From the NCBI GenBank assembly GCA_965116435.1, contig OZ220686.1, forward strand, positions 186,001 through 250,000: DNA of 64,000 nt, in the 5' to 3' direction. The notes below the pieces were generated by a model that was not told the DNA's origin, did no database searches, and saw only the letters and a program-made list of their open reading frames with translations. Source of the stretch: VXPQ01 sp965116435 (lineage in GTDB: Bacteria; Bacteroidota; Rhodothermia; Rhodothermales; VXPQ01). Shown one piece after another: positions 41,511 through 48,587 of this stretch (positions are counted from its first letter, which is position 1; each line of letters opens with the position of its first letter). The translations under genes were made by a program, and so were the position numbers.

Positions 41511-44279
41511 ATGAAAAATAGCACGTTTTTTGGCTCATTCGTCGCGCGCGTTGTCTCGCGGACCGCTCTTTATACAGTAGGGGGGGGGGTCATTTCTCTC
41601 ATGCTGTGCGCTGGCCTGGCCGTGCAGGGCTCTGCGCAAGACATTTCCTTTGACGACAACGCAGGTTCTGTGGTTGAGGGGGACGGCTCAATCGACCTGG
41701 ATTTAGTTTTTAGCGATACGCCCACGACAGACATTACGATCCGGTATACCGTGACCGGCACAGCGGGCCGTGGAGATTTTTCCATAGCCAATTCCGGCTC
41801 GGTGGCGGTGCCGCAAAGCCTGAATACGCCTTCAGCCAGGATAACCATTGAGATCACGGACGATTCCGCCATAGAACGCGACGAAACGGTGATTCTGACG
41901 CTTCAGGACGGCACGGGCTATGACGTGATAGACGGCCTGGATGTGTACACGCTCACGATCTTGGATAACGAGCCGAGGGTTTCCTTCCTGGACGCCGAAT
42001 CCAGCCTGGTCGAAGGCGACGAAACGGTCGAGTTGGATCTGATTTTGGATCCTGCGCCCTCTAAGGCTATAGAGATCGACTACTCGGTGAGGGGTACGGC
42101 GACCCGCGGGCAAGACTTTACGGACGACACCGGAGGTTCGGTGATGGTGGCGGCGGGCACCCCCGGCTTCACCATCACGCTTTCGATCATGGACGACGCG
42201 AGGAAGGAAAGCAACGAAACGATGATTGTGACGCTTTCCTCGGACGCGTCCTACGGGTTCGGCGACAACAGGGCCCACACGCTCACGATCATAGACAACT
42301 CGCCGGTCGTGAAGATTGAGCAGCTGGAAACAGAGCCGTTTACAGAAGACGACGACGTCTATTTTGACGTTACGCTCACGCCAGCCCCAATTCGTGACGT
42401 TACGGTGAACCTGACCGTGAAGGACGCCGCGGGCGACTTTCTGGCTGACGAGGACGAGGGGGCCATGGAGCTGATGTTTTTTGCCGGGAGCGGCGACGAA
42501 ATGGAAACGCGGTCTTTGTTAATATCCACGAGGAAAGACCCCGAATACGAGAAGGACGGCAAAATCACGGTGTCTATCCGCAGTAGCAGCGCGTATCACG
42601 TGGACAATGCAGCATCGTCGGCTTCCGCCACGATTACTTCCGCCCAGGATCCCCGCCCGACCGTTTCGTTCGCTACGGCGTCGTCTACAGTGCAGGAACC
42701 GGAGGATAATGTTAATTCTAGTGGCAAGACTCTGGAAAAGAAGATTATCAATATCCGCGTGAACGTCGACCCGGTGCCCACGGAAGATATGTTGGTTTTC
42801 TTTGACCTTACTCAAGGTGATATCGCTGACATTAGATTGGCACACCAATCAGGAGGAGGCAATACCAGCACACTCGTCCCTGCTGGTGGGAACCATGCGA
42901 TTATACCGGTTCAGCTTCTAGCTGACCGTCTGGCGGAAGACGACGAATCGGCGGAGCTGTCTCTTTTGGAGGACGATGTCATGACCTACACGGTCGACCG
43001 CCAAAAAAATACTCACAAGTTCACGATCAAGGATAACACGCCCTCGGCTACCTTTGCTTCCGCTTCGTCTACCGTGGCCGAAGACGCCGGAATAGTCGAG
43101 ATACCGGTGGAGTTTGATTTCAGGGCGTCGACAATACACCCAGACCCAGAGATGCCGATAACGACGCCGGATTGCCCTGATGACGCGGATCCTTATAGCG
43201 ATGGTCAACTCGATTGTTTCTACATACCCTATCACTTGACCCTGAACACTGGTGATGAGGACGCGGGCGGTAGCGTGGAGCAGGAGGACTTTAGAATTGT
43301 AGCAACTTATTGGGGTGGTGCTCCCGCTACCTCCGTTGTTGAGGTAGGCAACCGATTCGAGCTCTATTCCGACACGGCCTATGTCGCAGTAACGGCATTG
43401 CGGGGAGAGATACACCGGGGGAAGATAGAATTGGAGATTATGGACGAGTTCAAAATGGAAGGAACCGAGACGTTGATTTTGACGCTTTTGGGCGGCACGG
43501 AGCATCCGGACCATGGTTTTTATGTGGGACGGCATGGCGTCCATACGCTTAGGATCCGGGCGAGTGACGGAGGCAGGTCTACGGGGCCGACTACGCCGCC
43601 GACCACGCCGACTACACCGACCACGCCCACCACGCCGCCGACTACGCCCACCGCCCCCACCGTGACGTTATCGGCGTCTCCGAACCCGGTGGCCGAGGGG
43701 GATTCCGTAACGATCACGGTAAATCCTTCGCAGCTGCTCGCCAGCGACGTTACGGTTCCGCTCGTGTTGACGGCGGGCACGGCAGAGGCGGGGGATTACA
43801 GTGTGTTGGCTTCCATTGTCATTGCAGGAAACGAACCGAACGGCTCAGGCCTGATCGGGACCATGAAGGACGAGGATGAGGAAGATGAGACGTTCACCGT
43901 ATCCCTGGGCGCCTTGCCGTCCAGCGTATTGGCTGGAACGCCTGCGTCCGTGGTGGTGACGATTATGGATACGGGGGGCGTGACTTCCTCTGAGGCGGAC
44001 GGGCAGGAGATACCCGATGCGTTTGCCTTGGGCCAGAACTATCCGAACCCGTTCAATCCGTCTACGGCCATCGAATTCTCGCTTCCCGAAGCGGCGCACG
44101 TGCTCCTTGAAGTGTTTGACGCCACGGGGCGTAGCGCGGGCGTACTCGTGGACGGGATGCGCCCGGCGGGGCGGCACAACGTTCTTTTCGACGCCGGGAA
44201 CCTTCCTTCCGGACTGTATGTATACCGTATGCAGGCCGGAGAACAAACGATGGTCAGAAAGATGACCCTCGTCCGATAG
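41511..44279 (+). CDS. Calx-beta repeat surface protein with T9SS sorting domain
   Basis: 922 residues. A signal peptide (to about 42, VQGSAQ) is followed by several Calx-beta-type modules with VxEGD...TI(E/T)I.DD... ET.I.TL signatures (VVEGDGSIDL; LVEGDETVEL; further copies to about 720). A Thr/Pro repeat linker (TTPPTTPTTPTTPT) and one more such module follow. The C-terminal 85 residues are a type A T9SS sorting domain (FALGQNYPNPFNPST... LVDGMRPAG... VRKMTLVR). It is predicted to be secreted across the outer membrane and attached to the surface. A possible promoter with TATATTG lies near 41380. Confidence 0.88.
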   Translation: MKNSTFFGSFVARVVSRTALYTVGGGVISLMLCAGLAVQGSAQDISFDDNAGSVVEGDGSIDLDLVFSDTPTTDITIRYTVTGTAGRGDFSIANSGSVAVPQSLNTPSARITIEITDDSAIERDETVILTLQDGTGYDVIDGLDVYTLTILDNEPRVSFLDAESSLVEGDETVELDLILDPAPSKAIEIDYSVRGTATRGQDFTDDTGGSVMVAAGTPGFTITLSIMDDARKESNETMIVTLSSDASYGFGDNRAHTLTIIDNSPVVKIEQLETEPFTEDDDVYFDVTLTPAPIRDVTVNLTVKDAAGDFLADEDEGAMELMFFAGSGDEMETRSLLISTRKDPEYEKDGKITVSIRSSSAYHVDNAASSASATITSAQDPRPTVSFATASSTVQEPEDNVNSSGKTLEKKIINIRVNVDPVPTEDMLVFFDLTQGDIADIRLAHQSGGGNTSTLVPAGGNHAIIPVQLLADRLAEDDESAELSLLEDDVMTYTVDRQKNTHKFTIKDNTPSATFASASSTVAEDAGIVEIPVEFDFRASTIHPDPEMPITTPDCPDDADPYSDGQLDCFYIPYHLTLNTGDEDAGGSVEQEDFRIVATYWGGAPATSVVEVGNRFELYSDTAYVAVTALRGEIHRGKIELEIMDEFKMEGTETLILTLLGGTEHPDHGFYVGRHGVHTLRIRASDGGRSTGPTTPPTTPTTPTTPTTPPTTPTAPTVTLSASPNPVAEGDSVTITVNPSQLLASDVTVPLVLTAGTAEAGDYSVLASIVIAGNEPNGSGLIGTMKDEDEEDETFTVSLGALPSSVLAGTPASVVVTIMDTGGVTSSEADGQEIPDAFALGQNYPNPFNPSTAIEFSLPEAAHVLLEVFDATGRSAGVLVDGMRPAGRHNVLFDAGNLPSGLYVYRMQAGEQTMVRKMTLVR

Positions 44280-44340
44280 GCCTCTTCGGTCTGTCCTTAA
44301 CGCAGCACATCCGCGCAATCATGACCGATGCGCACCATGG

Positions 44341-44379
44341 ACGGCTTGGGCCTGCGGGCCCAAGCCGTTCTGTGTTTTT
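44341..44379 (+). terminator. Rho-independent terminator
   Basis: A perfect 12-bp stem ACGGCTTGGGCC / GGCCCAAGCCGT with loop TGCG is followed by TCTGTGTTTTT. It sits between the convergent T9SS-cargo and prenyltransferase genes and can serve the plus-strand gene. Confidence 0.85.
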
Positions 44380-44451
44380 GGGGTTCTGGGGTTCGTAGGC
44401 TCGGAGTTTCGAGGCCTGCCCGGCGTTATCCCGCACTACCCTTGCGTATGC

Positions 44452-45426
44452 TCACGTGACCGCGAAGCGGCGGGCGATGAGCATGGAGAGGGGGAGCAGG
44501 GCCAGCACGAGGAGGCCCCCGATCCAGGAGGCGAATCCCGCCGCCAGCGTAGCGCCGAGGGGCGTGAGCGCCAGCACGCTGGCTTGCACGGCGCGGCGGA
44601 TATGCTCCGGCGAGGGCGCCGCGGCGGCCCGCCGAAGCGCCGGCGCTACGAGAAAGGCGAAAAAACCAAGAAAAGGGAGGGCGTCCAGCGTGCGGTAATC
44701 CGCCCGAAAGCCGAGGGCCAGCAGCGCCGCGCAGACGCCGCCCGTCACGGCGAGCGCAAACAGGGCGGCGCGCCCGCTTCCCCCATGCACTTCGCCCCGA
44801 CTGACGACCACAATCGCCCCGACGTATGCGATGGGTATGAGCGCAAGAAACCATACGCTTTCGAGGGCGTGCGGTACGGCGCTGACGCCCAGCAGGAGAT
44901 TCCCGCCCCGGCACAGTCCCATCGCGAGGGGGCCCGCTACGGCGTGGCGCTTGGCCGCGGCGTCGTAGCCGAGGGCGCAACACGCGATGGCGGCGGCTAC
45001 GAGGAAGGAAGTTGCGCCGACGCAGGCGGCGGCGGCCAGGCCTCCGGCCAGCAGGATGCTCCCGAACAGGGCGGCGTGCGCGTGCGTCGCGCGGCCGCTG
45101 GGGATGGGGCGCTCCGGGCGTTCGTCCGCGTCGAGCGCTGCGTCGAATACGTCGTTGAAGATCACGCCGCCTGCGTAGAGGCCCGCCGTGGCCGCGAGGA
45201 GCCACGCCAGTTCGTAGAGGCCCGCCGTCGGCGCCAGGAGCCACGGCATCGCGTATTCTCGTCCGAACAGCAGCCCCGAAAGGGCGCCCGCCGCGGCAAA
45301 GCCGGCAAGAATGTCGGCAAACGCCGTAACGACATTGGCTGGCCGGGCAAGTTCGAGGAAAGCGCGGAGGGTTTGGGGTAGGGTTTGCGGGGGTTGCTGA
45401 GTTTGCACGGGGCTGGAAGTGGTCAT
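44452..45426 (-). CDS. UbiA-family prenyltransferase, EboC-like
   Basis: A 324-residue polytopic inner-membrane protein. The first Asp-rich motif is NDVFDAALDADERPERPIP, with D residues binding Mg-diphosphate; the second region is YDAAAKRHAVAGPLAMGLCRG, which resembles EboC proteins of the ebo/edb cluster more than ubiquinone or menaquinone enzymes. The other ebo genes are absent nearby. An internal tandem duplication repeats WLLA(P/A)TAGLY before the NDVFD motif, adding about 12 residues to a membrane segment. Start ATG 45426 is adjacent to the boundary of the duplicated block on the right. Confidence 0.8.
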   Translation of the reverse strand: MTTSSPVQTQQPPQTLPQTLRAFLELARPANVVTAFADILAGFAAAGALSGLLFGREYAMPWLLAPTAGLYELAWLLAATAGLYAGGVIFNDVFDAALDADERPERPIPSGRATHAHAALFGSILLAGGLAAAACVGATSFLVAAAIACCALGYDAAAKRHAVAGPLAMGLCRGGNLLLGVSAVPHALESVWFLALIPIAYVGAIVVVSRGEVHGGSGRAALFALAVTGGVCAALLALGFRADYRTLDALPFLGFFAFLVAPALRRAAAAPSPEHIRRAVQASVLALTPLGATLAAGFASWIGGLLVLALLPLSMLIARRFAVT

Positions 45427-45644
45427 TACAGAGGTGGTTCGGGTTCTTCGGACAGCGTTTTGGGGATTGTTAAGGTGCAGGATTGCCATCTTGTTCCAAT
45501 CCAGCCAACCCGGAGAGGCATCCAGGGGGTATCCTGGCGGCGCGCCCGAGGCGCCTCCAAAATACGGCGTTATTGCTCCTGTAGCTTCGCGGACGCGACA
45601 ACATCACTTCTCCATGGGCGTGATCGGATGACTTGGCCGAAAAT

Positions 45645-45752
45645 CTTGATCCGTTCGTCAATGCAATGCCCCAAGATGCGGGCGTGGCGCGAGAAGACAT
45701 TGACGAGGTGCTTCTCGTGGGCGGTTCCACCCGCCCTCCCAAAATACAGGAA
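45645..45752 (+). pseudogene. DnaK (Hsp70) fragment
   Basis: An open stretch reads QDAGVAREDIDEVLLVGG then STRPPKIQE, which is the Hsp70 ATPase-domain block normally written as ..AGLSxxDIDEVxLVGGSTRxPxVQ. Only about 36 residues remain, cut off on both sides; it cannot be functional. In duplication unit 2 (about 46786-46815) the outer parts survive but the central GGSTR block is deleted. Confidence 0.75.
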
Positions 45753-45817
45753 TACGGGATGGATCGGGGCTGTCATAAAATAAATTTTCAGACTAAGGTC
45801 ATATTCGGGTCGTTTAT

Positions 45818-45892
45818 GTGTCTATAGGGGTAATTCAAGGAAATTCGCCCTTGACTTTTCGAATGAACACCCTTAACTTACAGAGCATGGGC
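45818..45892 (+). promoter_or_regulatory. Leader box and promoter of coiled-coil gene 4
   Basis: GTGTCTATAGGGG at 45818-45830 is identical to the five minus-strand boxes at 2.7-4.7 kb. It is followed by CCTTGACTTTTCGA and, about 17 bp on, TTAACTTACAG. The same arrangement recurs at 46872-46946 ahead of the next paralogue. Repetition ahead of seven leaders suggests a common regulatory signal. Confidence 0.6.
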
Positions 45893-45924
45893 CGGGCTTC
45901 GGCTTGGCGGTGCGCTCAAATCTC

Positions 45925-46470
45925 ATGAAGACCCCGGAAGTGGCTCGGAGCGCGGCCGAAGCGCCTCGTTGGAATCCGCCCAAGGCGGAGCCTGCAGATT
46001 CCCCGGAGGCGATACAGGCATTAATGGACATCCAAGCCGACATGAAACGCAAGGCCGAAACCATGGAAAAAGAAACGCAAGGCCCTTTGCTGGAGATCGT
46101 CAAGGCTATCGGCGAACTACGCACGGAAACCGCTGAAAGGATCGGCAAGGCGCAAACGGAAACGGCTGAAAAGATCGCCAAGTCAGAAACGGCAACCATT
46201 AGGGCTATCGGCGAATTACGGACGGAAGCCGCCGAAAACAAAGCCGAACTACAGACGCAAATCGGCGAATTACGGACGGAAACCGTCAAGGCCATTGGCG
46301 AAGTACGGACGGAGGTCGCCGAAAACAAAGCCGACCTACAGAAACAAATCATCGATAGCAAAAATGAGGTACTGAAGCACAGTGTGGGCACGCGCTGGAC
46401 TATGGGAACGATCATCGCCACGGGCATCTTGCTTTTCGCCGCGTTGTCCTTCGTGCAATCCTGTTCGTGA
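45925..46470 (+). CDS. Coiled-coil protein with C-terminal membrane helix, copy 4
   Basis: 181 residues from ATG 45925 (MKTPEVARSAAEAP); an upstream TTG at 45904 is possible. A proline-rich N-terminus leads to a long charged coiled coil (about 55-150) made of E(L/V)RTE(T/A)(A/V)E and KIAK units. One terminal helix follows (TMGTIIATGILLFAALSFVQ) with the tail SCS. It shares the layout and the leader box with the 2-4.3 kb family, although the membrane helix sequence differs. Function unknown; DUF1640-like comparison is only by architecture. Confidence 0.75.
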   Translation: MKTPEVARSAAEAPRWNPPKAEPADSPEAIQALMDIQADMKRKAETMEKETQGPLLEIVKAIGELRTETAERIGKAQTETAEKIAKSETATIRAIGELRTEAAENKAELQTQIGELRTETVKAIGEVRTEVAENKADLQKQIIDSKNEVLKHSVGTRWTMGTIIATGILLFAALSFVQSCS

Positions 46471-46978
46471 GGGTGTTCTGTAAACCCTTTATGCGCGACT
46501 AACGCCGGCGGGGTACCTGCATCAGAGGTGGTTCGGGTTTGTCGGACAGCGTTTCGGGGATTTTAAGGTGCAGGATTGCCATCTTGTTCCAATCCAGCCA
46601 ACCTGGAGAGGCATCCAGGGGTATCCTGGCGCAGTGCCTTCGGGCCGCCAAAATACGGCGTTATCGCCCCTATAGCTTCGCGGACGCGACAACATCACGT
46701 CTCCATGGGCGCGATCAGACGACTTGGCCGAAAATCTTGGGAGGCGCTGATCGAAGTGGACTTGATCAGTGCATCCCTTGATTCTTTCGTCCATTCAATG
46801 CCCAAATACGGGATGGATCAGGGCTGTCATAAAATAAATTTTCAGACTAAGGTCATATTCGGGTCGTTGGGGTGTCTATAGGGGTAATTCAAGGGAATTG
46901 GCCCTTGACTTTTCGAGTGAACACCCCTAACTTACAGAGCATGGGCCGGGCTTCGGCTTGGCGGTGCGCACAAATCTC

Positions 46979-48064
46979 ATGAATACCCCCGAAATGGCTC
47001 GGAGCGCGGCCGAAGCGCCTCGTTGGATTCCGCCCAAGGCGGAGCCTGCAGATTCCCCGGAAGCGATACAGGCATTAAGGGACATCCAAGCCGACATGAA
47101 ACGCAAGGCCGAAACCATGGAAAAAGAAACGCAAGGCCCTTTGCTGGAGATCGTCAAGGCTATCGGCGAACTACGCACGGAAACCGCTGAAAGGATCGGC
47201 AAGGCAGAAGCGGCAACCGCTGAAAAGATTGCCAAGTTAGAAGTGGCAACCGCTGAAAAGATTGCCAAGTTAGAAGTGGCAACCGCTGACAAGATTGCCA
47301 AGTTAGAAGCGGCAACGGCTGACAGGATCGCTAAGTCAGAAGCGGCAACCGCTGACAGGATCGCCGAGGCACAAGTGGCAACCGCTGACAGGATCGCCGA
47401 GGCACAAGTGGCAACCGCTGACAGGATCGCCGAGGCACAAGTGGCAACCGCTGACAAGATCGCCGAGGCACAAGTGGCAACCGCTGACAGGATCGCCGAG
47501 GCACAAGTGGCAACCGCTGACAAGATCGCCGAGGCACAAGTGGCAACCGCTGACAAGATCGCCGAGGCACAAGTGGCAACCGCTGACAAGATCGGCAAGG
47601 TAGAAGCGGCAACCATTAAGGCCATCGCCGAAGTACGCACGGCAACCGCTGACAGGATCGCCGAGGCACAAGTGGCAACCGCTGACAGGATCGGCAAGGT
47701 AGAAGCGGCAATCGCTGACAAGATCGCCGAGGCACAAGTGGCAACCGCTGACAGGATCGGCAAGGTAGAAGTGGCAACCGCTGACAGGATCGCCAAGGTA
47801 GAAGCGGCGACGGCTGACAGGATCGCCAAGGCAGAAGCGGCGACCATTAATGCCATCGCCGAAGTACGCACGGCAACCGCTGACAAGATCGCCAAGGTAC
47901 AAACGGAAACCATTAAGGCCATCGCGGAAGTACGGACGGAAGCCGCCGATAACAAAGAGGAGCTGCTGAAACATAGTTTGGGCACGCGCTGGACTATCGG
48001 AACGATCATCGCCGCGGGCATTTTGCTTTTCGCCGCGTTGTCCTTCGCGCAATCCTGTTCGTGA
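46979..48064 (+). CDS. Coiled-coil protein with expanded 11-residue repeats, copy 5
   Basis: 361 residues from ATG 46979. The first about 80 and last about 45 residues match copy 4 almost exactly, including the terminal helix and SCS tail. The middle (about 75-320) is about 20 copies of an 11-residue unit such as ATADRIAEAQV, encoded by 33-bp repeats. Eleven-residue (hendecad) periodicity gives a straight or slightly right-handed coiled coil, so the expansion would lengthen a rod without changing its ends. Confidence 0.8.
   Translation: MNTPEMARSAAEAPRWIPPKAEPADSPEAIQALRDIQADMKRKAETMEKETQGPLLEIVKAIGELRTETAERIGKAEAATAEKIAKLEVATAEKIAKLEVATADKIAKLEAATADRIAKSEAATADRIAEAQVATADRIAEAQVATADRIAEAQVATADKIAEAQVATADRIAEAQVATADKIAEAQVATADKIAEAQVATADKIGKVEAATIKAIAEVRTATADRIAEAQVATADRIGKVEAAIADKIAEAQVATADRIGKVEVATADRIAKVEAATADRIAKAEAATINAIAEVRTATADKIAKVQTETIKAIAEVRTEAADNKEELLKHSLGTRWTIGTIIAAGILLFAALSFAQSCS
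47200..47930 (+). repeat. 33-bp coding minisatellite (about 20 units)
   Basis: Units such as GCAACCGCTGACAGGATCGC followed by CGAGGCACAAGTG recur at a 33-bp period. Variants (KLE, KSE, EAQ, KVE centres) are interleaved, so the array grew by repeated unequal exchange. Confidence 0.95.
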
Positions 48065-48116
48065 GGGTGTTCTGTAAACCCTTTATGCGCGATTAACGCC
48101 GGCGGGGTACCTGCAT

Positions 48117-48230
48117 TCTCCGTACTCCACGCCGCCGGAGAAGGTGGCTGAGGGGGCCTGGGATGCTTTTGCTGCGCGGGTATGGCGCCGCTTACCGCGA
48201 GCCAAAGCCCTATCGGGCTAACCGACTTAA
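48117..48230 (+). pseudogene. Possible gene relic left of element E
   Basis: After the duplication block, an open stretch reads PPEKVAEGAWDAFAARVWRR and then LPRAKALSG before a stop. To the right of element E, 48484-48632 reads SEQLGGAAWAKEEAQKNMGY and LDRFFAPDRTQKPAVDV. Both look like real protein ends rather than shadows, but I cannot identify them. They may be pieces of a gene broken around the element insertion. Confidence 0.35.
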
Positions 48231-48483
48231 GGATGCACTGATCAAATCCACTTCGATCAGCGCTTCACGTACGCAAGTAGGGTTTGTAATGATTTCGTCG
48301 TTAAAATCATCGGAAAACATGGCGTTTGGCGGTGTCGTGGTCGTGAAGCGCCCTTCGGGAGGCATCGAGGCGCGCGCTGGCGGCGTCATTCCTCATTACG
48401 TGGGGCCTGCCACGCTGCTTCGTCATTCCTTACCAGCGCACACCTCGCTGCCTCTGATCTTCGCGGACTTAATCAGAGCATCC
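48231..48483 (+). mobile_element. MITE-like element, copy E (full length)
   Basis: 253 bp with both ends intact: GGATGCACTGATCAAATCC and GGACTTAATCAGAGCATCC. Flanks read CTTAA on the left and TTAGG on the right, so insertion into a TTAA-like site is possible. The interior aligns along its whole length with copies D and F. Confidence 0.88.
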
Positions 48484-48587
48484 TTAGGCAAAACCGTATC
48501 GGAGCAACTCGGCGGTGCTGCCTGGGCCAAGGAGGAAGCGCAGAAAAATATGGGATATCTGGACCGGTTTTTTGCCCCTGATCGGAC

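Larger units (their letters stand above)
45428..48116 (+). repeat. Tandem duplication block (two units)
   Basis: Unit 1 (45428-46521) and unit 2 (46522-48116) begin with CAGAGGTGGTTCGGG and end with GCCGGCGGGGTACCTGCAT. Each has about 400 bp of leader with a DnaK-like relic, a GTGTCTATAGGGG box, a promoter-like TTGACTTTTCGA and a coiled-coil gene. Unit 2 is longer because of internal 33-bp repeats and has a partial MITE left end at 46744-46776 and a shortened relic. Confidence 0.9.

Noticed and set aside
46979..48064. 33-bp array considered as a CRISPR array
   Set aside because: Units are contiguous with no unique spacers and encode a regular 11-residue protein repeat in frame.
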